NCBI RefSeq assembly: GCF_014898815.1
Contig: NW_026515546.1
Coordinates: 3,024,501 to 3,088,500, forward strand
Length of the DNA: 64,000 bases
Origin: Panonychus citri
Lineage: Eukaryota > Arthropoda > Arachnida > Trombidiformes > Tetranychidae
Reading direction: 5' to 3'
Below the pieces are notes generated by a model. The model had not been told where the DNA came from and made no database searches. It saw nothing but the letters and a program-made list of their open reading frames with translations. A program made the position numbers and the translations under genes. This document shows positions 54,301 through 63,390 of this stretch, one piece after another (position 1 is the stretch's first letter; each line of letters starts with the position of its first letter).

Positions 54301-55252
54301 TCCATGTTGGATACCCTTTTGTACCAGGCGTTTGTCAAGGATTATATGATTACGATAATCAGATTACTTCTTGGGATTGATCAAGCTCCAGGTTCTGGTT
54401 TTCTTTCATCAATGAAAATTACCAAAGATGATTTATGGATACGAACTTATGGTCGATTGTATCAGAAACTTTGTTCGACAACCTGTGAAATTCCTATTGG
54501 AATTTATCGAACTCAGGGTTCTTACACACCAGAAGTTAATACGGTTAGTATTTTATTAGAAAATGATGTCGAGGAATCGATTGAAAGGAGAAGAAAAATA
54601 AAGAACTAAGAACTTTTTTTCTGTTAATTTTTTCGGTTTACAGATCAATTTGGACTTCGTTTTCCCGTTCTTAATGAACGAGTCCGATACCAACAATTAA
54701 GTGCTGAAATTGAGAGACAAGAGATCGGTAATCTGGTCAAGAATCGAATGCAAGATTTAAACTGTCCAATTGAAGATTATGGTCAGTCAAACTCTCTCTC
54801 TCCATAAGATTCAATTAAAGTTCTAATTGTTTGAGTTTTTCATTCTTTATTTAGATGATGTTTCTGAGAAACGAAGTTCAATTTCATTCGTAATAATTAA
54901 TCCCAGTTGTGACCTTAAACTTGAAGAGGGTGATATGGTTTATCTAATTAGACCGAGTCCAATCAAGAGCAAGAAAACTTTTCTTACCCGAGGAAATTCA
55001 ATAAGAGCATCAAAAGCATCATTGAAACGACGAAAGGTCAAAGAACACAAAGTTTTGACCAGTTCAGTATCTTCACCGCCCTTGACCACACCAAACCCCG
55101 GAGATGGAGGATATTCAGTGATCAAAAGTGGTGGAGGAATCGTAACCGCGACAAATTCAATGCCAATATCTTCCTCTTCCTTATCATCTCCATCTCAATA
55201 TTCATCATCATTATCACCAAATCTATACGTTAATCTAAAAGATCAAAATTAA
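36212..55252 (+). CDS. SLO2: SLO2/KCNT-type (Slack-like) ligand-gated potassium channel
   Basis: Tetrameric K+ channel subunit with six TM helices and a large cytosolic gating ring. Twenty coding exons, all GT-AG with matching phases: 36212-36345, 42041-42120, 43419-43518, 45001-45093, 45547-45595, 46190-46324, 48212-48295, 48377-48471, 48986-49334, 49413-49549, 51600-51663, 51800-51908, 51977-52085, 52418-52567, 52638-53408, 53485-53590, 53673-53917, 53979-54547, 54644-54781, 54855-55252. They sum to 3915 nt, 1304 aa, near the usual KCNT length. Landmarks: VRVEFYVNEN (N-terminal domain), S1 around residues 76-97, CWLAKRTLEN in the S4 region without the usual charge array, selectivity filter TVGYGD (287-292), RCK1 starting EKHVVVCATT, a long disordered RCK linker with GRRPSIAPV, RCK2 (IILSADFASNGIYNFIVPLR), and the conserved SAEEDY, LDTLLYQAFVKDYM and WIRTYGRL blocks. 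There is no calcium bowl. The exon 54547 donor (GTTA|gtattt) is chosen by phase. Confidence 0.93.
36346..41528. other. First SLO2 intron (between exons 1a and 1b)
   Basis: Over 5 kb without other coding sequence. It contains many TCATGA and GAACTTTTTT words and short (GTG)n and (GAT)n runs near 37420-37455. Confidence 0.5.
41453..41458 (+). promoter_or_regulatory. TATA box for SLO2 exon 1b
   Basis: TATAAA 76 nt upstream of the exon 1b ATG, the spacing expected for a short 5' UTR. It supports an internal promoter. Confidence 0.4.
41529..41725 (+). CDS. SLO2: Alternative first coding exon (1b) of SLO2
   Basis: The ATG at 41529 opens 65 codons plus two bases, ending GATGAAGC|gtaaga. That phase is identical to exon 1a, so it splices in frame to 42041 (...FDEA-VRVEFYV). 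It would give an isoform of about 1325 aa. The N-terminus is Gly/Ser/Thr/Pro-rich (five Gly in a row, then NSSSTTTP) and contains HRPSIALTG. It cannot be an internal exon following 1a, because entering it in phase 2 from the nearest upstream AG meets a stop. Mammalian Slack likewise has alternative N-termini, which is known biology; use of this exon here is inference. Confidence 0.7.
46325..48211. other. SLO2 intron (after exon 46190-46324)
   Basis: About 1.9 kb and non-coding. It includes a (GA)n tract near 47378-47394 and several GAACTTTTTT/AAAAAAGTTC words. Confidence 0.6.
49550..51599. other. SLO2 intron within the RCK1 region
   Basis: About 2 kb and non-coding, the densest cluster of GAACTTTTTT/AAAAAAGTTC words in the window (near 49733, 50310, 50404, 50606, 50734 and 50748). 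Confidence 0.6.
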
Positions 55253-55742
55253 TCAGATGACAATAACAACCTTCTTTATATCCCTTTTCCTAAATGGTTA
55301 ATTGTTCCAACTACAAAAAACTTATTTCTTTTAATTGTCCGATTTGTTTTCATTTTTTTTTCTTTCGTTCAAATCATTTGCTCAACTGGTTTGTTAACCT
55401 TTTCAATTTTTACACGAGAAACTTATATATAAATATTGTTAATCCTGATTATCGAGTGAAATTAAAGAAACCCTGTCAGGGGAAAAAATTATATTCTAAT
55501 TAAAATTGTGATTAATCATTTTTTTTGAAATCGAATCATCGTAATTAATTTGAATTTCGCGGGTAATTTTTTTCTTTTCTCTCGTTGAGCTTCACCCTGA
55601 CATCTAGCGGATTCTATTTCGATCGAAGTGACTAATTTCTTAAATTCGGTTAATTGTGATTCCATTTCTGGTGCTTTCTCTAATTGTTTCTTTAATTTTT
55701 AATCACTAATTTATTTTTTTCCGTTGATCTCAATCAGAATCC
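55253..55742. other. Intergenic: SLO2 3' UTR to eIF3g 5' region
   Basis: 490 bp. It contains an ATTAAA at 55461-55466, a possible SLO2 poly(A) signal. An aatcag just before the eIF3g ATG could be a 5' UTR splice acceptor. Nothing else was seen. Confidence 0.5.
55461..55466 (+). terminator. Candidate poly(A) signal of SLO2
   Basis: ATTAAA variant 208 nt after the SLO2 stop codon. Confidence 0.3.
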
Positions 55743-56651
55743 ATGGAGAATAAACTTGTAATAACCAACTGGGCTCACGATTCAGGGGACGAAGATGAAT
55801 ATGATATTTATCGAGATGTTTATTCCCAAGCCCCTTTACCGGTTTCTACTTTCCAGATTGATGGTAATACAAAGATTGTGACATCTTATAAAAGCGAGGA
55901 GGGTAAAAGGTTCAAGATTATCTCTTATTATAAGATTGAACGGTTAAAGGTTTCTAAGGCTGTGGCTTTAAGGAAAAAGTGGAAAAAGTATGGACTCGCA
56001 AGGAATGATGAACCAGGACCCAATCCATCAAATACCGTTTGCTGTGAGGATGTTGCTATGCATTTTATTAACAGTAAGGATGAGGATAATTTGGATAAAG
56101 ATGATATTTTACAAACTATGGGTAATAAGAATGTGGTTAAATGTAGATATTGTGAGATGGATCATTGGACTCTTAAATGTCCTTATAGAGAGAAATTTGA
56201 ATCAAAGGAAAAAGATGGTGGTTCAAATGTTAATGGATCATCAGGTGGAACAGTTCAATCTAATACCATGGAAACGTCAGGGTCAAGATTTGGTGAGGAT
56301 AAGAAAACCGGTGGTAAATATGTTCCTCCAGGTCTACGTGAAGGTGGTCAAAAGCCAGGAGCTGATCCTTTAAACAACCAGCGATCAAAAGATGATGCCA
56401 ATACAATTCGAGTTACTAATTTACCCGAAGAGATACAAGATAGTGATATAAGAGAACTGTTTCAACCGTTTGGTAAAATTTGGAGAATATTTTTAGCCAA
56501 AGACAAATATACTGGACAATCTAAAGGATTCGCTTTTGTTAGCTATGAGAAGAAAGAAGATGCTACCAAAGCGATCGCACATGTGAACGGCTTTGGTTAC
56601 GCTAATTTAATCTTGAACGTCGAATGGGCCAAACCATCGGCTAACAATTAA
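55743..56651 (+). CDS. eIF3g: Eukaryotic translation initiation factor 3 subunit G
   Basis: Component of the eIF3 complex, which recruits mRNA to the 40S ribosome and assists scanning and re-initiation in the cytosol. Single exon, 302 aa against about 320 in human, so full length. The N-terminal region binds other eIF3 subunits. A CCHC-like zinc knuckle lies at residues 134-146 (CRYCEMDHWTLKC). The KYVPPGLR motif is at 192-199, and the C-terminal RRM spans about 221-296 with RNP2 TIRVTNL and RNP1 KGFAFVSY. The start is the ATG in CCATGG context. It faces the minus-strand gene at 56966 tail to tail across 314 bp. Its last third and 3' UTR are duplicated at 63011 onward. Confidence 0.96.
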   Translation: MENKLVITNWAHDSGDEDEYDIYRDVYSQAPLPVSTFQIDGNTKIVTSYKSEEGKRFKIISYYKIERLKVSKAVALRKKWKKYGLARNDEPGPNPSNTVCCEDVAMHFINSKDEDNLDKDDILQTMGNKNVVKCRYCEMDHWTLKCPYREKFESKEKDGGSNVNGSSGGTVQSNTMETSGSRFGEDKKTGGKYVPPGLREGGQKPGADPLNNQRSKDDANTIRVTNLPEEIQDSDIRELFQPFGKIWRIFLAKDKYTGQSKGFAFVSYEKKEDATKAIAHVNGFGYANLILNVEWAKPSANN

Positions 56652-56965
56652 TCCTTTGGGCACTTTGGATCTTCTTTTTTTTTTTTTCTTCTTTTTCTTT
56701 TCCTTTATTCCATTTTTCTATTGTTAATTTTCACATACCCAAAGGGCAACTTACAAATCGTGTTGAACATTCTCGATTACAAATGAAAATTCTTGGTAAA
56801 ACACAAATAACTGCTCAATAATTGATAATTTGTAAATTGGAATTTGCAACCGGTTAATCTGATGAAATTATATTTTCGTTGATGTAATTGTAACCAAAGA
56901 TGGAGGAAAGATGAACATAATTTACTAACTATGGCACGTGGAGAAACACATACACACACAATTAA
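56652..56965. other. Convergent 3' region of eIF3g and the secreted-protein gene
   Basis: 314 bp shared 3' flank with a long T-rich tract (about 56680-56710). Both strands' 3' UTRs probably overlap here. It is the source of the sequence copied twice at 63391-63831. Confidence 0.6.
56704..56709 (-). terminator. Candidate poly(A) signal of the secreted-protein gene
   Basis: AATAAA on the minus strand about 257 nt past that gene's stop codon. If used, its 3' UTR is antisense to that of eIF3g. Confidence 0.35.
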
Positions 56966-57469
56966 CTAATGGTAGTGGTTAAACGGATAAGGAAATCGAT
57001 CAATTCCTCTACCCACTTTTGATCGTTTAATTGGAAGTAACAATTTCTCTCCATTACCAATATTTGGTTCACTTTCTTTAATTATCTCTGCTGGTGGTTG
57101 TCCCCAAAATGGTTCACCTCGATTAATAATTTTCTCCGTTTTCTTTGGATGTGATTTACGACACTTCGATAGATCTTTGTATTTACAAAAATCTCTACCA
57201 AAAGCCTTCAAATATCCGTAACCTTTTTCCCTGTTAAAAGTTCCGTCCGGTTTATATGCATATTCAATTCCATAACCGTAACCATAATAGTTCCAAGGTC
57301 CAGTTCCATAAAGATGCTTTGGATCGTGTTCTGCTCGATGGTCATACATTTTCACTCTAACGGGACCAGCGAAAACCAATGGACACTCACTTATAATCAA
57401 AGAAACACAAATAACCGCAAATACAAAACTCCAGCAACAATTAACCAACTTAATCATTTTCATTTTCAT
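56966..57469 (-). CDS. Unrecognised secreted protein, 167 aa
   Basis: I do not recognise a family. The ATG at 57469 is the first true ATG; the frame is open one codon pair further to a GTG. It opens with a MKMKMIK repeat, followed by a strong hydrophobic core and a likely signal-peptide cleavage after residue 34 (PLVFA). The mature part is basic and rich in Tyr and Gly, with YYGYGYGIEY around 61-70, two Cys (95 and 103) that could form one disulfide, and Lys-rich segments (RKSHPKK). It ends FPYPFNHYH. It is a single exon, convergent with eIF3g. A decayed copy of its middle lies at about 63838-64000. It could be cuticular or another extracellular structural protein; that is speculation from composition. 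Confidence 0.65.
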   Translation of the reverse strand: MKMKMIKLVNCCWSFVFAVICVSLIISECPLVFAGPVRVKMYDHRAEHDPKHLYGTGPWNYYGYGYGIEYAYKPDGTFNREKGYGYLKAFGRDFCKYKDLSKCRKSHPKKTEKIINRGEPFWGQPPAEIIKESEPNIGNGEKLLLPIKRSKVGRGIDRFPYPFNHYH

Positions 57470-57571
57470 TTTCACTTTGATTTCAAAATTTCATCATTAA
57501 TCCGTTTGGTTTTCAATCTTGAAACTTTTTTGTTCAACCAATAACTTTGATTCTTACGACAACATTGAATC

Positions 57572-57607
<36 letters not shown>

Positions 57608-59181
57608 TAATGATCAGCAACAGTTAACCAGAATAACCATTCAATTAACTTTTAAATCATAATTAGCGGATAAAGAGACACTATCACTTGGAAAATAACA
57701 TTAACAGTGAAAATATAATTTCCACCTCACAATTTAATAATAACTCTCGTGTTACCCAACTGGTTTCAACTGATTGTGAGGATTTTTTTCTGCTGCCGAT
57801 TAACATGATCACCAAATCAGTCAACGATCGGAAGGAAGTGAAAGTGAAAGAAGACAGGGAAGAATCGCGAAAAAGAAAGAAAAGAAAGAGAAATTTTCTC
57901 TTTTTTGTTCGTTAATCGTATTACCTGTTGTACCTTTTGGTTCTCCACCTTCTTCTCCCTCCTCTTCGACAATTGCATCCAACTACCGTCGTTAACTATT
58001 GACAATCAACAGAATCTCAACCTGTATAACAACAATTAAGCCCTAATTGTTGTAGCTATTTTTTTTCTACACTTAATTTCTGTTCGTTAGATTTAACTGA
58101 ACTTTTTTTTATTGTTGTTTTTTTTCTCATATTAATTTACATTAACTTGATCCTAAATTGTATTGATCGTTAGTTTTGATTAAATGTTTTTGTTAATTGT
58201 CCAAAAATGTGAAAAAAGAAAGTGAAAGTTAAACTATCATCGTTGACTTTTTTTTTCTAGGTTGACCAATTAATTAAATTGTTCGACAATTGATTTTGAT
58301 GGTTAAGGTTGATGATTAAAGGTCGAAGCTCAATTGTTTTGATTGTTAATCTTTTTCCTTTCATCTGTTTATTCAACAATTAACCTTAACTTTTTAAATT
58401 AAATTCTAATTTACTGATTGGATTAAGTTTCCATTCTTATTGGAAATTGTTAATCAAATTATCCATTCATCAGATTGTTAATTGTTTACTATTCATTTTT
58501 GTATCTACAAACTAATCTATTATATTGATCACAATTAGATTAACTTGTTAAGGCCTTTTAATAATTGAGATAAAAAGTTAATTAACATACAACCGGAACA
58601 AATTAACTTACAGTTAATTATTAGTTTGAATTAATTGTTGTTGATAATTTGACTGTGATTAGTGTAACGGTTAAGTTGATCAACAATTTATCTAAATTGT
58701 AATTAAAGGTGATGTTGATTAATTGTAATTTGTCACAATGTTTCATCTTTATTCAAATGTTGTTTCAACAATCAGTTGATTGTTGCAAGAGATTGTAAAT
58801 TGTCAGTTGTTGAGTAAAAATTGTCATTAAAAGTTATAAAAAAATTGATTGTGATTGTGGTTGAAAAAATAATTAATCATTAGGTGGGTTTTTAGTTAAT
58901 TGTTGATGGTAAAGTTATTAATAAAAACGGATAGGAAATGATTAAAATGTAATTTGTAGGCACTGAATGGAAACACAAATAATTAAATTGCTGTAACCAC
59001 AATCACAGATTTTAAACCCGAATTGTTGAGGTAAATTGTCAATAATTGATTAAAGGAATCAACAATTTATGTTGACGGTTGGACAATTAAGAAAAGTATT
59101 CAAATTGATTTGAATGTTGTTAAGAAACAGAAATTTTTGTCTTGTCTTGATTGTTCAATATTATTGGAGATCGAAGCTAAT
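57470..59181. other. Intergenic between the secreted-protein gene and the Gly/His-rich gene
   Basis: No gene is supported. It holds a (CAA)n microsatellite at 57571-57605, a purine-rich stretch near 57830-57900, and AT-rich sequence with TTAATTGTT words. Confidence 0.5.
57571..57605. repeat. (CAA)n microsatellite
   Basis: Nearly twelve perfect CAA units upstream of the secreted-protein gene. Confidence 0.95.
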
Positions 59182-59745
59182 TTATCCTCGACGACCATGG
59201 TGACCATACCCACCACCACCATGATGTCCACCACCATGATGACCACCACCATAGTTACCACCATGATGACTTCCACCGCCATGATGACCTCCACCTGGAT
59301 AATGACCACCGCCATTATGATGACCACCATTTCCTCTGTAACCACCACCATTATGATATCCACCATAACCTAAACAAACGCACAAACAAAAGTATCTCAA
59401 TTAAATTGTCACAATCCATTGATTAGTTAATTGTTTGATAACAATTTAAACTCTTAATTAGTGTCCATCAACTGCTAGAAAATTACAACACCATAGACAA
59501 ATATATTTGGACAAACACTTGAACCCAACACAGAATTGATTTTTACTCAATTTCTTTGAAAGAATCAAGTAAATCATGTTGTTGATTACACTTTAATCCT
59601 AACAATTAGTAAATTGTCAATGTGATAGAGATTAACAGAGAGCAACCAAATCAACAAAGAGGTAAATATACTCACCGCCTCTGGAAGCAGCAACAATTGA
59701 GATGATGAAGAAAATTGAGAAAATAATAGCAAATACTTTAGACAT
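59182..59745 (-). CDS. Small Gly/His-rich secreted peptide
   Basis: Two exons: 59745-59676 (donor GGCG|gtgagt) and 59369-59182 (acceptor gtttgtttag), joined in phase 1 to give 85 aa. Exon 1 is a clean signal peptide, MSKVFAIIFSIFFIISIVAA. The mature peptide is built almost only from Gly, His, Tyr and Asn, with repeated HHGGG and HHNGGG units, and ends GHHGRRG. Such proteins occur as arthropod cuticle, silk-associated or antimicrobial glycine-rich peptides. The His pairs suggest metal binding or pH-dependent assembly, which is inference. A TATA box about 90 nt upstream of the ATG supports expression. The opposite-strand ORF across exon 2 is a shadow of the repeat. Confidence 0.8.
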
Positions 59746-59834
59746 TTTGATGGAAGTTAATTGTTGACAATTAGAAGGGAACAAGTTGATCCGGTGGAAA
59801 ACTGAAATGTAATTTAGTTAAGAATTAAACACTT

Positions 59835-59840
59835 TTTATA
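59835..59840 (-). promoter_or_regulatory. TATA box of the Gly/His-rich gene
   Basis: TATAAA in the context CATATAAAAAG on the minus strand, about 90 nt upstream of the start codon. Confidence 0.55.
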
Positions 59841-60867
59841 TGAAAGAGAATGGAGATCGAGAGAGATGATGATGATGAGAGAGAGAGAGAGAAAGAGAGA
59901 GATGAGAAGGTCAGATTATTCTAAGTACATTTAGATCATTGGCCTGGCCTTTGAGAGAAAATTTTTCAACAGAAAAAAAGAGAAAGAAAATCAAGGTGAG
60001 TGAGAGAGAAGAAAAAGAGAAGAGAATTTCACTTTAAAGATGAAGAAGAGAAAATATTGACCAATGAAAAAGAAGAAGATGAAGATGAAGATAAAAAAAT
60101 AAAGAAGATGATGATGACCGAAGTTTTTTTTTCGCCAAAAAAATAGTTAGTCTGACATTTTGTTTTCTTTCAAAACTATAATCAGGTAGGAACCAGATTA
60201 AGAGATTAGTGTTTGTTTTAATCAACCAGCTCATGAAAATGGTTCTAATTAAAGTTTGATTATATGATGAATTTAATTCTTGGTGAGCTTGACCCTGATC
60301 AGTTGATTTATGTTCATCTTTTTAATCTGGTTCACTGTTTTTTGATGGTCGATCCTTGAAAATTAATTGTCAATAGCTAATTTGGTTTCTAGGATTTTCC
60401 AAGTGATTAATAATTTTCTGGATTCTAATCAGCATGATAATAAATCCCCATGGAAATTGAAACGATCAACTTTGATCTTTAGCCTTAGATTTGACTTTTT
60501 CTGACAATTCCTTGGTTGCATCTTGATTATCCCAATTTGTCCGTTTTATAATTTGTTAATTAATCATTTAAGTAGATTAGTTAATTAAAATTAAAATTGA
60601 AATGTAATCAGGTAAATGTTGTGATTATATTTGTCTCTCTATTAAGGTAAAGGCGTTAGCGGTAAATTGTAATCAATTTAGATGATGATTAATGATTGGT
60701 TTATATGGCCAAGTGAAAATTAGATTGGGATTCACCTTTAATCAATCTCAATTGATTACGAAATTTTGAGTTAATTAGGTGATCATAATTATCTTTAACA
60801 ACCAGCTTAAGGTGATTCTCTTGGTGACTTATTTTGAGATGAGATGTTTATTAATTGTTGATTCAGG

Positions 60868-60921
60868 CCAAATTATTGGGTTATTAAAATGTATCAACAG
60901 CTGATTGAGGTGAATGAATTG
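60868..60921 (+). repeat. Direct repeat copy A (about 55 bp)
   Basis: Starts CCAAATTATTGG and ends GAATGAATT. It matches 61376-61430 with about three or four differences. The ATG frame reads MYQQLIEVNELMRMEIR and stops a few codons later. Confidence 0.75.
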
Positions 60922-61375
60922 ATGAGGATGGAGATCAGGTTATTATTATTGCTATCAAAGTGATCGAAATGATTAAAGTTCCTAAGGCCTGGAATTTATT
61001 ATAACTATTGTTGATCGAGTTATCGTTTAAACAGCAAATATTCAACTGAACTTTTAATTGTCGTCGGATCACTTGGGGTAATGGTACTCGAATAGTCATC
61101 GATTTCAGCCTAAAGTCCAATCGTTATTTATACTCGAACAATTTATTTGTAATGTCCAAACAGCGAGGGTTGGGTAGTTTCGATATGGAGTAAAGAAAAC
61201 TTTTTCGGGTTCTTATAGACTTGATTCGTTGGGGACAATAACATTGCGATGACAATCTAAGTGCTTGATGGTCCAAATGTTATCAAATGTCCAGAGATAT
61301 TATGAATATCGAGTTATTCAGGTAATTAGTATGTTCTAATTAATAATTTACACTAGTTAAGTTCGTTGGCTGATT

Positions 61376-61430
61376 CCAAATTATTGGTGTTATTAAAATG
61401 TATCAACGGTTGATTGAGGTGAATGAATTG
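61376..61430 (+). repeat. Direct repeat copy B (about 55 bp)
   Basis: Partner of copy A, 508 bp away. The ATG frame reads MYQRLIEVNELSD and then stops. One of the substitutions inside the frame is synonymous. Confidence 0.75.
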
Positions 61431-62309
61431 TCGGATTAATTTTGATTTCCATTTGAATGTGAAATTCAATCATTTTGATGGTGAAAATTATGACGAAATC
61501 AATTTGAAATTTCCAATGAACTAATAGCCTCAAGCTATTGATTTGGATTCCATTTCAATCGTTTGCTGGTTTTACCAAAGGCCATTGGACTATAACTTAA
61601 GAAGATCAATAAACCAATACAAACAAAAACGATCAACAGGTAAATTACCACATTTAGAACTAAATCAACAGTTAATTGTGAACATTTGTACGAGAATCGA
61701 TTTAGTTTGGTTGGAAGAAAACTCGAACCCATTGATTAGAATGAAATCAAAGCGATCAACAATTAGTAAAACTGATAAAAACAATTAAGAACCATAGAGA
61801 TTTTGATCAATTGGGAACAAAAAACCACTTTCACGAGGTTTGATCCTATTAGACAGTAGCTTCTTACTCTGGATAAACAGACTTCACCAAGACTCCAGTG
61901 GCAAAGAAAAGGCGAAACCAATTAAGATATAATTAAGATTCTTAATCAATAATCAGTGATTCTAATCCAAGAGAATTAGATAAAAACAAAGCTTCTTCTT
62001 TTCCTTATCCATAACAAATGAAACCAAAATTTTCTCCAGAGAAAAACAGAAATTAAAAATTTATCGAAGTTTAAAAGAGAGAAAATTATGAATTTTAATT
62101 AATTAAAACTTGCGAATCAATTGTCACAATTAGAAGAACGAGTTGATTAACAATCGAAAAAGAAAAACAAACATTTCGATAGATCGAATCCAAAAAGTTC
62201 GATATCGATACCAGCTGATATTCTGTTTTCTTTTCTTGTTTCGACCTCGTGTTTACATTTTCGTAATTAACTTTTAATCTTTTCGATTTTGACAATTTTT
62301 AGATTAATC

Positions 62310-62753
62310 ATGTTGAGATCTAAAGTGAATATGATCTATCGATTAGCAAACACTGGTCATTGTTGTTCAATTGGTTTACAGAGATTCGGTTATCGTAATC
62401 AACACTTTTGGGTTATACCGGGTAAACGATTATCTGTTTCATCAGCAATTAAAAAATATCTTGACAATTTCCGATGGTTTTCTGGTCAACAACAATCAAC
62501 TCCAAGTGCTGGTGAAGAATATTTAACTAATAAACTGAAAGATAAGATTCCAAATTGTTCCCATGTGGAGGTTCATGATGTTTCTGGTGGATGCGGAGAG
62601 ATGTACGAGATTTATGTTGTTTCAACTGATTTTAAAGGAATAACAGTCTTAGCTCAACATAAGATGGTGACCGATGCTCTCAAGGAAGATATTCCTAAAT
62701 TTCATGGTATTCGTGTGGCAACATCATCAACACCACCACCTCCTGAGACATAG
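62310..62753 (+). CDS. BOLA3: BolA-like protein 3, mitochondrial
   Basis: BolA3 works with GLRX5 and NFU1 in the mitochondrial matrix, helping deliver [4Fe-4S] clusters to proteins such as lipoate synthase and complex I/II subunits. The ATG at 62310 gives 147 aa. The first 60 or so residues are basic and lack acidic residues apart from one Asp, as expected for a mitochondrial presequence (MLRSKVNMIYRLANTG). The BolA domain follows from about residue 70, with the family signature VSGGCGEMYEI containing the conserved cluster-ligand Cys, then AQHKMVTDALKEDIPKFHGIRV. The C-terminus is a short Thr/Pro tail. Single coding exon. An upstream in-frame extension has no ATG. AATAAA lies at 62864. Confidence 0.9.
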   Translation: MLRSKVNMIYRLANTGHCCSIGLQRFGYRNQHFWVIPGKRLSVSSAIKKYLDNFRWFSGQQQSTPSAGEEYLTNKLKDKIPNCSHVEVHDVSGGCGEMYEIYVVSTDFKGITVLAQHKMVTDALKEDIPKFHGIRVATSSTPPPPET

Positions 62754-63010
62754 ATTCCAAATGTACAGAGTATTAACATTGGTGTTTACTAACCTTATGT
62801 CTTTATTAGTTTTCAAATGTTACCGGTTATTGGGGTTACTTATTAACCTCTACTACTAAGAAAAATAAAATAAAAATTCAATCGTCAATTGAATGAGCCT
62901 GATAACATCATCCGAATTCGTTGCATCATATATCATGGTAGAAAAGTTGGTTGGAAAATTTCTTCATGCTAAAGGAGAGTGAAAGAGAAAATGATTAGCT
63001 CGAAGTTATA
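62754..63010. other. BolA3 3' flank up to the duplication breakpoint
   Basis: Holds the BolA3 3' UTR with its poly(A) signals, then about 140 bp of unassigned sequence. The duplication begins abruptly near 63011. Confidence 0.5.
62864..62869 (+). terminator. Poly(A) signal of BolA3
   Basis: AATAAA, with a second overlapping copy just after it, about 110 nt past the BolA3 stop codon. Confidence 0.6.
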
Positions 63011-63390
63011 AAACGTTCGGGTCAAGATTTGGTGAGGATAAGAAAACCGGTGGTAAATATGTTCCTCCAGGTCTACGTGAAGGTGGTCAAAAGCCAGGAG
63101 CTGATCCTTTGAACAACCAGCGATCAAAAGATGATGCCAATACAATTCGAGTTACTAATTTACCCGAAGAGATACAAGATAGTGATATAAGAGAACTGTT
63201 TCAACCGTTTGGTAAAATTTGGAGAATATTTTTAGCCAAAGACAAATATACTGGACAATCTAAAGGATTCGCTTTTGTTAGCTATGAGAAGAAAGAAGAT
63301 GCTACCAAAGCGATCGCACATGTGAACGGCTTTGGTTACGCTAATTTAATCTTGAACGTCGAATGGGCCAAACCATCGGCTAACAATTAA
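63011..63390 (+). pseudogene. Truncated duplicate of eIF3g 3' end (RRM only)
   Basis: Copy of parent positions 56272-56651 at a constant offset of 6739 bp. From 63020 to the stop at 63390 I find a single substitution (TTA to TTG, synonymous at Leu210), so the copy is very recent or has been converted. The zinc knuckle and N-terminus are missing. The frame opens after a TGA at about 62992 and contains no ATG before the RRM, so a normal product is not expected, though the intact RRM could be reached from an upstream exon or a non-AUG start. Confidence 0.85.

Larger units (their letters stand above)
59746..62309. other. Intergenic between the Gly/His-rich gene and BolA3
   Basis: No full gene was recognised. 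A (GA)n tract lies at about 59877-59891. A diverged direct repeat of about 55 bp occurs at 60868-60921 and 61376-61430. Each copy contains a short ATG-initiated frame (MYQ-Q/R-LIEVNEL) that soon stops. An acceptor-like tttttag just before the BolA3 ATG could mark a 5' UTR intron. Confidence 0.5.

Noticed and set aside
54548..54609. Continuation of the SLO2 frame to a stop at 54609
   Set aside because: Splicing at GTTA|gtattt joins in phase to the conserved C-terminal exons at 54644 and 54855. The read-through would lose them, though an intron-retained short form cannot be excluded.
57688..57915. 75-aa plus-strand ORF with a Lys/Arg/Glu-rich end
   Set aside because: It begins at TTG rather than ATG and runs into a purine-rich low-complexity tract, with no motif.
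59100..59373. ORFs of 87-88 aa on both strands across the Gly/His-rich exon
   Set aside because: These are frame shadows of the repeat. The spliced minus-strand frame with a signal peptide explains the sequence.
61535..61788. Overlapping ORFs on both strands, the minus one with a hydrophobic stretch
   Set aside because: No clear start context, splice sites or homology; probably chance in AT-rich DNA.
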